From assembly GCA_963995505.1 (NCBI GenBank), contig OZ023184.1, forward strand, positions 7,518,308 to 7,582,307: a DNA stretch of 64,000 bases, written 5' to 3'. The translations under genes were made by a program, and so were the position numbers. Of this stretch, positions 1-9,535 are shown piece after piece (the stretch's first letter is position 1; every line of letters begins with the position of its first letter). Below the pieces are notes generated by a model. That model was not told the origin of the DNA. It saw only the letters and a program-made list of their open reading frames with translations, and did not search any database. The stretch comes from Hypericum androsaemum (lineage: Eukaryota > Streptophyta > Magnoliopsida > Malpighiales > Hypericaceae).

Positions 1-293
1 AAAAGAACGAATTAGAAAAAAGGAAATAGTTCTCTTTTACTTGATGGATTACCGAAGGATAATAGCTAGTCTATATGGACGGACAAAATATAATAGTTAT
101 TCAAAATTTTAATTAATTTTAATTAAAATAAATTTAACTTAAACTTCGTAAAAAATTGCTCGAGAAATTTATCACTGCTACCTCCCGTAAGAATCTTGGC
201 GGTATCTCGATCCCAATGTGCCACCAAAAACTGAATCTTCTTGTGGTCTCGAGTGTTCTACAACACTGATGAGTTTTAAATTGTGGAATGTAC
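1..293. other. Non-coding, no gene seen
   Basis: AT-rich sequence with no supported reading frame. It ends where the first LTR of the small Copia element begins. Nothing else is recognised. Confidence 0.5.
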
Positions 294-573
294 TGTTAGG
301 AATTCAGCAACTTAGAGAACAAACTGCGTAAAGAACATGGACGCAACAGATAACGTGGTTCTGCCTAATGCCTACATCCACGGGGAGAAAGGAGAACTTT
401 TATTGATGAATTTTCGAGCCACAAAGCCAAAAAACCTAGGTAACATGTCTTTATATAGAGACAAACCCTTGGTGTACACGTAACCTATCTAGGTCAGATT
501 ATGAGTCCAAAACCTAGTCAGAATAGGAATAGGAATAAGAAATAAATATTTCCTATTTCTCGCCATCCCAACA
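294..573 (-). repeat. 3' LTR of the small Copia element
   Basis: This 280-bp repeat begins TGTTAGGAATTC and ends CCCAACA, so it keeps the inverted TG/CA ends. It matches 1958-2227 over nearly all its length, including a CTTTATATAGAGAC segment that may hold the promoter or processing signals. The polypurine tract lies just outside it. Confidence 0.85.
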
Positions 574-775
574 ATCTCCACCTTGGCGAGAAATCATCTC
601 GTGGAAGAACCATGAAGCTTCACCCGAACTTCAACAAACTCCACCTTGACAAAACACCGCCCCATGAAGAACCATGAGATCTTGCAAAACTAATTCGACT
701 CCACCGACTCCATCTCGGACCATAGATAACTGCATCAATAAGACCATCTTAACTTTCTCTTCACCTTTTGTTCAA

Positions 776-1156
776 TCACTTGGAGCCAGCCCCCAAACTC
801 GAGCTTCTGAGCTTGATTGGCATATTTCCTCCAATGTCTATTGAACCCCAACTAACAAGTCCACCTGCTGAAGTAACCTTGCGACCAATAGACACGCCCT
901 CTATTTTTCGGTCAGCCCCATGCTCCGCAACCTCGACCTGCTTTTCCCCTGGACCTTCTTGCCTCAAACCAATGCTACATGTCATAGCATACAAAGGGCA
1001 ACCTTTTGTTCTATTAAGTAGAACCCTCGATATGCCTTGAACTCTACTGTTCGGCCTTGAGTGAGATACCTGATTCGCCCGTGGTGTCACCAATGGCTTC
1101 GCATGCCCAATGCAAAATCTATTCAACACCTTTGACGTGTACGTCCCTTTAGACAA
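776..1156 (-). pseudogene. Copia reverse transcriptase C-terminal remnant
   Basis: This open frame includes KVLNRFCIGHAKPL and, further on, GCPLYAMT. These resemble the Copia reverse transcriptase tail in which a fingers/thumb segment precedes the LMYAMVCTRPD block. The rest reads as drifted sequence. The upstream catalytic core with YVDD is absent, so this is a remnant left by the internal deletion. Family assignment is by motif resemblance only. Confidence 0.55.
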
Positions 1157-1231
1157 CTATAGCAGGGCCCAGCTAACAATGCTTCTCTGAGACAACTATG
1201 GTTCCTTGCCAACCATGCCTCCACGAAACAA

Positions 1232-1456
1232 CTATAGCTTGCTATCCATGTCTTCGCGAATCCCAACTGTACTCAAACTATCCATGTCAAGCCTTTGCTC
1301 TCTCATACGAACCAACCTCATATGACCTGGGCTTTTGCCAACTCTTTCAGACCCATTGATATGACTCCATCTATAATAATGTGCATCGCTAACTTGTAGG
1401 TATTTCTTTTCACCTTTTATCCCTACCATCGCATCCTTCTCCACCTTCATTAGCAT
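1232..1456 (-). pseudogene. Copia GAG-pre-integrase remnant
   Basis: The translated frame contains MKVEKDAMVGIKGEKKYL and later GHMRLVRMRE. This matches the pattern of the Copia GAG-pre-integrase segment, where a K-G-.-K-.-G-L-Y block precedes an HxRLGH zinc-binding motif. The HxRLGH motif is degraded to HMRLVRM. It sits between the gag and reverse transcriptase remnants, in the order expected for the family. Confidence 0.6.
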
Positions 1457-1570
1457 ACCTTTATAACTATCACTGTTATAATCAGGTCCCTAATGAAAAG
1501 AGATTACCAGGATGCATTGGACTTGATAAGACAGAAAGCCAGTCACCATCCGACCCGTCTGAATATGTGG

Positions 1571-1942
1571 TCATGGTTGTGGATGCCGATCCCTCCTCGT
1601 TGTCTTGATCCCTAGTTCATCCTGGATAGTCCCATGTGCCCTTCTCCGCACTTGAAACCACTTCCATTGAACTTCTTTGACTCTGACCTGGATCCTCTTC
1701 CACAACCTAGTTGGTGGCTCCTCATCATCTGCCAAGCACAAGCGAATCTTTGCTACCGCCTTGGCCTCCAACTCCTCCCACTCTTGCTCCTCCATCTTCT
1801 CGGACTTCTTCTCCGAGAGCGCGATGACCATCCCTTGTTGCACGAGGAGATCCTTGACACGCCTTTGCCATAACCCAAAATTTGATGAACCATCAAACTT
1901 CACAAGAGCAAACTTCGCGCCATCCGTCATCCTCCAACCCAA
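1571..1942 (-). pseudogene. Copia gag N-terminal remnant
   Basis: The frame contains VKFDGSSNFGLWQRRVKDLL and a following E/W-rich helix ending AVAKIRLCLADD. This is the typical start of plant Copia gag proteins. It then loses similarity at about residue 75 (EPPTRLWKRIQ onward), where the family normally continues with its long helical region and a zinc knuckle. It lies directly inside the 5' LTR and primer site, as expected for gag. Confidence 0.8.
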
Positions 1943-1957
1943 GCTCTTGATACCAAT

Positions 1958-2227
1958 TATTAGGAATTCAACAACTTAGAGAATAAACTGCGCAAAGAAC
2001 ATGGACGCAAAAGATAACGTGGTTCGACCTAATGCCTACATCCACAGGGAAAAAGGAAAACTTTTATTGATGAGTTTCCGAGCCACAAAGCCATACAAAA
2101 AAAACCTAGGGTAAGATGTCTTTATATAGAGACAAATACAAGTAACCTATCTAGGTCAGATTAGGAGTCCAAAACCTAGTCAGAATAGGAATAGGAAATA
2201 AATCTTTCATATTTTTCACTCCCAATA
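1958..2227 (-). repeat. 5' LTR of the small Copia element
   Basis: This 270-bp copy matches 294-573. Its ends have decayed: TATTAGG in place of TGTTAGG, and CCCAATA in place of CCCAACA. The minus-strand primer-binding site abuts it at about 1955. Several small gaps and substitutions against the other LTR show the insertion is not recent. Confidence 0.85.
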
Positions 2228-2665
2228 TAGAATTTCCCTGATGACTATTACCCATGGAGGCCAACCCTAGGAAAAGAAACATCGATGCCATCGATCTAGC
2301 TACACCTGCGAAGGAGACTACCCATGTGCTAAGTATCAAGAGCTTATAAATATATAGTTAAACTCCTTTCCAACACGACACTTGTCTTCTTATTTTTTCA
2401 GAAGAACACGACAGTTATCCAAAAAAAGAGGATCAAAGGTTAAATTTAGCGGGATAGGATTCCATCCTGGAGCATAGTAGTCAGGGGCAAAATAGTAACG
2501 ATGCCATATACTCACAAACAATCATGCGGGCCCCAAAATTTAAAATTAGGAAAGCGCGGTGGTTACGGGCTCAGAAAATTACGGGACAATCTTTAATGTG
2601 ATTAAACCAAAAACTGAACTCCAATTAAAATTCCGATTGGCATAAAACGGTTACAATTATGCTCT
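2228..2665. other. Intergenic, no gene seen
   Basis: AT-rich DNA between the Copia element and a minisatellite. It contains GGATAGGATTCCATCCTGG, an imperfect palindrome, but no supported gene. Confidence 0.5.
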
Positions 2666-3168
2666 GATAGTTTGTTCTATTGTCTTCGGATGATTCGTTC
2701 TATTGTGATCGGGATGGAACATACACCCAAGAATGGTTTGATGTGATATTATGATGAAATAGTTTGTTCAATTACGTTAGAATGGTTTGCTCATCCATGA
2801 TTAAATTGTTTGTCTCGTAACTACTCGGATGGTTTGTCCTATTGTCTTCGGATGGTATGTTCTGTTGTGATCGGATGGTATGTTCTGTTGTGATCTGATG
2901 GCTTATCCTATTGTCTTCGGATGTACAATTTAATTTTACCGGACATATCATTTAATATAGTCGGATATACCGTTCAATATAATTTAACCGGATATACCAT
3001 TTAATTTAATCGGACATACTATTTGATATTGCCGGGCATACCATTTAATTTAATCGGGCATACTATTTAATATAACTGATCATACTATTTAATCATAACA
3101 TCACGAACTATTTAATCATAATATCATGAACTATTTAATCATAACATGATAACTAGTGTATCATAACA
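2666..3168. repeat. Degenerate minisatellite, about 22-26 bp units
   Basis: About twenty imperfect head-to-tail copies can be lined up by eye. Early units resemble GATGGTTTGTTCTATTGTC. Middle units resemble GGCATACTATTTAATATAA. Late units resemble GAACTATTTAATCATAACAT. The change is gradual along the array, which suggests step-wise local duplication and drift. No long reading frame crosses it. Confidence 0.8.
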
Positions 3169-4532
3169 TTATCATTCAAAAATCAGACCAAAAGTTCCAT
3201 TCTGTACATCAGTAGCTTATCCCAAATAATATCGAAAAGTTGCTCCCCTCCTATTGAAAATGTCAACACCAATGAACAAAGAAGAGGTGTAAAATCAAGA
3301 GAGATAGCAAACTTCCAATTGCAAGTAATAATCTGTACATCACCACGAACCTAACAACACAGCAATCATCTCAACTATAAAGAAATTGACATAAGTACTT
3401 TTTAAGATACGTTGGTTCAGCCAAGCACACTGAAATGTGGTTCTGGCGAGATCTTCATCTGTATGTTGATTTCTCCTAGTCACTCCCACGCGCTGCTCTT
3501 CGGCTCCTCGCCAGAAGCGACTCCAAACCAAGGACCGGCGACGAAAGCAACGTTGTTGCAGGTGCTCGAAATCGAAGAAGAAGCCGTTACAGGTACTCAA
3601 GAACTCCATCCCGACGATGCCATTGGGGGTGCTCGAAATCGACGACGGTGTCCTCCCACCCAGACCATCACCAAACTTAGATTTGGACGACATCCTCCCA
3701 CCCGCGACCACCACCAAGCCAAGAACCTATGATAAGTTGGAGTCCTCTTCACCAAACTTAGATCTGCCTACACCATCGGAGCTCAAGGACTCCCCATGGA
3801 TATCTATCGAGATGGATTTTGAGTCCTTTCCATCTGCATAACAAATATGAAAAACACTTCAACCAACAAAATAGATGAAATGGTCTGTTATGCTCGGGAA
3901 AACATAATGATTGCCACTGAAAAAATGGTTCGATGGGTATCAAGAAATTGATTAGGTGATCTGATAAAATGGTCAAACTTGATACGCCCGCAAGAAAAAT
4001 CACAGAAAGAACACTCGAATCCACTACGACCAATTACTACAAACCCTAACACTATTTCGAATCCAATCCTCAAAATGAAAACTCCAACAAAATCCAGAGA
4101 ATAATACATGCATAAGCAATACAATTGACACCGACTAAACCCAGAAATCAACGCGTGCATGAGCCATGACACTTTCCGAATCCAAACCTCAAAAATAAAA
4201 CCAAAAATTGGTCTGCCATCTTCAACATGATTCACGACTTTTCGAAACCAATCCTCAAACCCAAAACCAAAAATAACAAAAACCCACCCAGAAACACAAA
4301 AACAAAGCTTGAGCCATGAAACAAAGTTTATGAAAAAAGAGAGAAATATGGACAGACCTCGTGGGACCGAGTGATTATGGACGACGATTTCACTACACCA
4401 AGAAGAATGAGCAAAGAAATTGTAGACGGAGCGGGATTTTTTAAAGAGCGAATAAATGAGGAAGGAGAGCGAAGAAATCCCTAAACCGGAGCCTATCAAA
4501 TCCTTTTTGGGCAGAAATTGGGGGAATTCCAA
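3169..4532. other. Unrecognised region with weak minus-strand frames
   Basis: Minus-strand frames at 3340-3717 (125 codons) and 3888-4532 (214 codons) are open but match no family I know. The longer one is rich in F, I, V and S. It contains three weakly related blocks (FGFGFEDWFRKVV, FGFIFEVWIRKVS and LRIGFEIVLG) that come from a degenerate DNA repeat at about 4045-4275. The block may be the inside of a decayed DNA transposon that also includes the minisatellite to its left. I would not annotate either frame as a gene without transcript support. Confidence 0.35.
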
Positions 4533-5358
4533 TTTTGAAATAAAATTTCACCTCTCTCTCCTATCCCGTCCCTAAAAAATTTAAAAAAATATTTCTGATA
4601 AGGGGTTGAAAGACAAATTTACCCCGACTAATTCTTGACCTTAGGATCATCTACGGTTTTAAAAAAAACCAATCGCATGGCCGATAAAGGACTCAGACCC
4701 GTACTGGGACAAAATCTACGTCCAGGCCTGAATCTTTTTCCAAATTTTTTTAGCAGTTAACTTTCTGCGACTGGAAAGAGTTAAATTTATATTCCCCCTT
4801 GAACTTTTATCCAGAGTCAGTCCAGACATTGATCTTTGATTTCTTTCAACATTGGGACATTTAGCAGCAAAAAGTGGAATTGAGTGTAGCTTTCACCATT
4901 ATTGTCACACCAAACAAGTTAACGTCCACTCTAGTCACTAACAGTTTTCCTTAAATAAACAATTACTTAAATCGATTGACAAAAAAAAATTATTTAAAGT
5001 GAATAAAAAAATTACAATTTCGAACTCAGGCAAGACATCATTCTTAAATTACCACTATTTAAGAGTTCTACCCATTTGAAATGTGGATTATATCCGACTC
5101 ATATTTTGTGGCAAAATCATTTAATACTCATATTTTGTAGCAAAATCATTTATGTAATTTTGTATTTCAACTACGTAATGTCTGTTTGAAATGATATCTA
5201 AACTTAATCCTTGTAAAAAATTAATTAAAATATTTAGGATATGCATTCGTCAAGAAGAACACCGTGGACGGCGTCGGAGAGCGAGACTGGGCCCTTCACC
5301 TTCGGAGTCCATTACTGTTTTAGTGGCCGATAATACCTCGGATTTGTTATTATTTTTT
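4533..5358. other. Intergenic, no gene seen
   Basis: AT-rich spacer with homopolymer runs and a short near-duplicate (TCATATTTTGTGGCAAAATCATTTA, then TCATATTTTGTAGCAAAATCATTTA, near 5100-5150). No coding region is supported. It ends with the 9-bp target duplication of the next element. Confidence 0.5.
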
Positions 5359-6538
5359 GAGAAAATTACTCTCAAGTCCTTCGGGTTTGTTCAAATATAT
5401 TCAAAAATTCCATATTTGCAAAATACATGCCGACGTCCCTCGTGTTTGATTTTATTATACTTTCCAGTCCCTGGCGCACGTTAGCAGCTCTTTTTTCATT
5501 TTTGTCAATGAAATGACAAAAATACCCTTAGGACAAAAAATTAAAAAAAAACTGATGATGTCATCTCTTCTTTTACCTCTAGCCACTGACATCATCATCT
5601 CTTTCCACTTTTCAGGAACAAATACAAATCAAATCAAATCAAATCAAACCCAAAATCAAATCATGAGAATCTAAAGAATCAAGAACATCCAATTAATTAA
5701 ACACCAAGAACTAACAAAAACAACCCACAAAAATATCAAATTAGAAGCAAAATTACGAAACCCAAAAAAGAAGTGCAAGACCCTAAAATCAATGGGATCG
5801 AACCCTAAATCGTAGGGGGTGAGTACTAGAGCCCAAACATGAGTTCAATTCTGGCTAGGTCCCGCTGGGTCGGACCCGCCACCAGGCCTGAAGCTCTCGC
5901 CGTGAAGAGAGCGCCCAAAAAGAGAGGGAGATGATTTTGGTTGATTGGGTCTCGCAGGAGAAAGAAGATGATTGCGCTATCTCCTGCCACGATGAGTGCC
6001 GCCGCCGCTGACGTCACTAGGATCAATGGTTTTAATTTTCCTTCACTTAGGATCTAGCGGTTGTGGTTAGGGAAGGTCTCGTTCAGGTCGTCTTCTTCCT
6101 CGGGGCCTCGTTCAAGGTCATGGCTTTATCCAACTCCCGGAGAAGAGAGAGAGATTAAGAATGGACAAAGACGTGTCCTTCTTGTTCGCCGGAACTACCT
6201 TCATGGCTTTATCCAACTAACCTGATTCATGTTCACCACGAAAAAAGAGTTTTCATGTTTGTTAAGATTTCTGGGTTTTGATTCATGTTCTTAACTTGGT
6301 TAGTGATGAAGGTTTGAAGGTTTCATTTTGATTTTCTTAACTTGGTAAGAGATGATGTCAACAATTTTTTTTGCTAATGATATTTTTATCATTTTAATGA
6401 CAAAAAATAGAAAAAACTCATTTAGGGACCCAAAAGTATAATAAAATCAAACAAGAGGGACGTCAGCGTGTATTTGACAAACAGGGAGACTTTTGAGTAT
6501 ATTTAAGCAAACCTGAAGGACTTGAGAATAATTTTTCC
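5359..6538. mobile_element. Non-autonomous Mutator-like element, copy 1
   Basis: The left end starts GAGAAAATTACTCTCAAGTCC. The right end, read in reverse complement, starts GGAAAAATTATTCTCAAGTCC. The inverted similarity continues for about 200 bp and includes a block reading TTTGATTTTATTATACTTT on one arm and its complement on the other. The element is flanked by perfect 9-bp direct repeats TTATTTTTT (5350-5358 and 6539-6547). Long inverted ends plus a 9-bp duplication are the hallmark of Mutator-like elements. The interior (about 5640-6200) encodes no transposase; its source is not recognised. Confidence 0.85.
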
Positions 6539-8002
6539 TTATTTTTTTTCATTTAACCATGTGGTTGTACGGGAAATATAAATGAAAAAAATAGAAATGC
6601 AAGGTACAAGTAGCCCATTTATTCACATATCAACGTTTCAGCTCGCTTATTTATTTATTTAAATAATCAGTTATTTATTATAAGTTCTTGAAACGGTACG
6701 ATTGGTTATTACTTTTTTGTTAAAAAAAGTCACTCTTTTACAACTGGTTATTATAAGTTACACGGAAATTTCAATTGATAGAAAATGAATTATTTTAAAA
6801 ATATTTTTGAGTTTGTTTAGGAATGGCAATGACACGATCGTTGTAGGATCCATAAGACTCAGATCTTTATTCTTTTGAAGAATAGACTCAGATTCTTACA
6901 TTGATCTTCTTTAAAAATAAGGATCCAGGCAGAATCTGAGTACTGAAAAATCGGGCAAAATCAGGGTGACCCGCATATCTGTGTTATTTACAACTTATTT
7001 AATTAAAAAAAATTAATTTAGTACTTGATTGTTCGCAAGGAGCCACTCGAAAATGTGAATGCAATTCATTCTTTCATTAAAACAAGTCAATATAAAAAAA
7101 ATTAGGCAAGTAAATAAAAAAATCAAAGTTGGATAAGCGGAGATTGAAATTTTTATATTATGTTTAGTAATTAATAAATATATATTATTTTAATATTATC
7201 TTATAGATCTATACCTATGTCATTATTCTTAAAAAAAATAAGATTCGACCAAAATCAACAGATCTTTAACTCTTTATATCTGAATCCGGATAAATCTTCA
7301 GGATAAAGATTTAATTGCCATTTCTAAGAGACTTACAAATAAAAACTTATACTATAAACAGAGGACGATGTTTGGTTTTCGATTAAAAAAAGAGTTACAT
7401 GAAGGTTTCAAATAGATCAACTCCAAAACATACAGGCCACTAAACAGTCGCAACTTCATGCTCACCGCGGGGTACATATTCACTTATAAGAGCATCCCTG
7501 ATCCCCACCTTCACAGATCAACTCAAAGGAGAGCACAAAATTCTAAATACACAATACATATTGGGAGCATAATATTGTGCTTACTCCTGATCTTATCATT
7601 CATCTATTTAAAAAAAAAGACCACTTTCATATTTAAGTCGAATTAGATTGTTGAACTATCAAATTACGAACAAAATTATATTTCAATGATTCAAAAAAAT
7701 TTTGAAAGATAAATATTACACCTATTTACAATGTCAAGGATTGAAACCCTGGACTTTTTTGAAGTCAAACAACGCCTATGTCGTTAGGCCAAATACTCGT
7801 TGGCGTCAATGATTCAAATTTAAAAAATAAATTAAATTAACAGTAATATTATACGATGACTTTTCAGGAAGTCGTCCATGTTAATTCTACTGTCCAAACA
7901 TGAAAAAGGAATCGAATGGAAGCGCGGGGCCGGTGTGTGAGTTGCACCAATCTGTTTTAACGGCCAAACCGGAAATAGCTGTGTCGTTGTATAATTAATA
8001 TA
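6539..8002. other. Intergenic, AT-rich
   Basis: No supported gene. The stretch is strongly AT-rich with many short homopolymers. A segment near 7735-7800 (GATTGAAACCCTGG... followed by GTCGTTAGGCC) resembles the tail of a decayed repeat seen often in plant DNA. The last nine bases are the target duplication of the second Mutator-like element. Confidence 0.5.
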
Positions 8003-9072
8003 GGGCAAATTACTGTAGTATCCCTCTTGTTTGACTTAATCGACGATTTAGTTCCTCTAGTTTTGAAAAATATTATGACATCCCTCGTCTTTGATTTTAT
8101 TATACTTTGGGGTCCCTGGCTGACGTCAGCAACTCTTTTTTTCATTTTTATCAATGAAATAACAAAAATATCCTCAAAATATAAAAATGTTCATCCCCTT
8201 CTTCTCAGTTCTCGCCGGCTAGAACTCGACAACAAAAAACTCAAGAGACTTTCAACAATAAATTTCAATAGAAGAACGAGAGAGAGGGAGAGTGAGAGGG
8301 AAGAACAGGAGAGAGGCTAGCCTTGAGGGCAGAGGGAGAGGTCGCAGAGGGTGGAGGCAGCGAGGTCGAGGCGGCGATCCTGGAACACGATAGTGAGAGA
8401 GATGGGGTGGATGCCTCAAGTCACCAACGGAGAACGTCGCACAACTCAATAAGGGGACAGCGCAGCTTGAACACCGACGGCCCGACCTGGGTTTCCTCGA
8501 TCTCGTCGTCGTCGTCAGTTTCCTGGGCTTTCTCGCCATCGTCGTCAATGGAGGAGAGAGTTAAATCTGGGTTTCCTCGTTAATTTGTTGATTTTTCCCC
8601 TAATCTCCCTCATCGACTCAATGAATCCTACCCTGGCTAGGAGGAGATATGTCGGCCATGCTAGGAGGGCCTCGCCGTGGTCGTGGTGAAGTTCGATTAA
8701 GGCTATAGGTTACAAAAATCTGCAATTCTCTTTGTTCAATCGACCTCGATTTGCTCCAGATGTTGATTGATGGACGAAGATTTTGATTCCGACGTGGATT
8801 CGTCATCGTCGGTGGTGAATTTTGACTTGAACGTCATGACCGGTTTGATTTTCGGTTGAGCTCCGACGAGAGAGTCCAAGGAAGAGGAAGTAGATGTTTT
8901 TTTATTTTTAAGGGTATTTTAGTCATTTTAATAACAAAAATAAAAAAAGAGTTGCTAACGTGAACCAGGGACCCGAACGTATAATAAAATCAAAGATGGG
9001 GAATGTCCGAATATTTTTCAAAACTAGAAAGACGAATTAGTCAAACAAGAAAGACACAACAGTAATTTGCCC
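8003..9072. mobile_element. Non-autonomous Mutator-like element, copy 2
   Basis: The left end starts GGGCAAATTACTGT and the right end is its inverse, ACAGTAATTTGCCC. The inverted arms run about 200 bp and share the TTTGATTTTATTATACT block with the other copies. Perfect 9-bp direct repeats ATTAATATA flank it (7994-8002 and 9073-9081). The interior is GC-richer than the arms and holds short open frames on both strands, including one of 98 codons at 8252-8548, but no transposase. The element ends about 460 bp before the CAC3 start codon, so it sits in or beside that promoter. Confidence 0.9.
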
Positions 9073-9237
9073 ATTAATATAATCCTCCTCTTTCTTTCTC
9101 TCTTATTAAAATGCAAAAATAATGTGTTGCCACATAAGAAATATCGAAACAAACCAAACTCCTCCCTTCCCGACCTGACCACCAAACAAAACACAAAAAC
9201 CCACACACACTTCTCTTGACGATCTCCACGAAGCTCC

Positions 9238-9257
9238 ACTCTCTCTCTCTCTCTCTC
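9238..9257. repeat. CT microsatellite upstream of CAC3
   Basis: A run of about ten CT units, followed by a CCTCTTC-type pyrimidine tract to about 9290. Pyrimidine-rich tracts of this kind are common in plant core promoters and leaders, so it may lie near the CAC3 transcription start. Confidence 0.75.
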
Positions 9258-9439
9258 CCCTCTTCCTCTTCCTCTTCCTCTTCCTCCTCCGCCTAAACGC
9301 CTCCCTCCAAATTCGTCCCCCAGATGCACATTTCCTATTCTACCCCTCCAGGTTCCTCGTAATTTCCCCCATTACTCCCTCGCGCTCGCCCCCGCCTCTT
9401 TGTCTCTTCCGCCTCCCAGCTCTTTATCTCTTCCTCCCC

Positions 9440-9508
9440 CTCTCTCTCTCTCTCTCTCTGATTAATTGGGAAATTTGGTCCGGGAGTTAGAGAGAGAGAG
9501 AGAGAGAG
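9440..9508 (+). repeat. Inverted (CT)n/(AG)n pair in CAC3 leader
   Basis: About ten TC/CT units at 9440-9459 are followed 29 bases later by about ten AG units at 9489-9508. The two arms are complementary, so a transcript that starts upstream could fold into a 20-bp hairpin 27 bases before the start codon. Whether both arms are in the mRNA depends on the unknown start site. Confidence 0.7.
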
Positions 9509-9535
9509 TGACAGGAGGAGGAGGAACCCGGTGAA

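Larger units (their letters stand above)
294..2227 (-). mobile_element. Internally deleted Copia LTR retrotransposon
   Basis: Two direct repeats of about 275 bp bracket a 1.4-kb interior. The minus strand carries, in order, a gag start, a GAG-pre-integrase piece and the end of a reverse transcriptase. Next to the right-hand LTR the minus strand reads TGGTATCAAGAGC (about 1943-1955), close to the initiator-methionine tRNA primer site. Next to the left LTR it reads AAGGTGGAGAT, a polypurine tract, so the element runs right to left. Most of integrase and reverse transcriptase is missing. The flanking 5-mers (TGTAC and TAGAA) do not match, so no target duplication is visible. It cannot move on its own. 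Confidence 0.85.

Noticed and set aside
3888..4532. 214-codon minus-strand frame as a real membrane-protein gene
   Set aside because: Hydrophobic composition comes from a degenerate A/C-rich repeat, no family motif is seen, and it lies in repeat-rich DNA next to a minisatellite.
2390..4770. A single large transposon bounded by weak inverted similarity (near 2450-2510 and 4615-4660)
   Set aside because: The match is short and gapped (TAGTC-GGGG-AAA) and no target duplication could be found, so boundaries are unsupported.
7730..7800. tRNA-like or tRNA-derived short element
   Set aside because: There are box-like words but no cloverleaf can be folded and no A/B box spacing fits.
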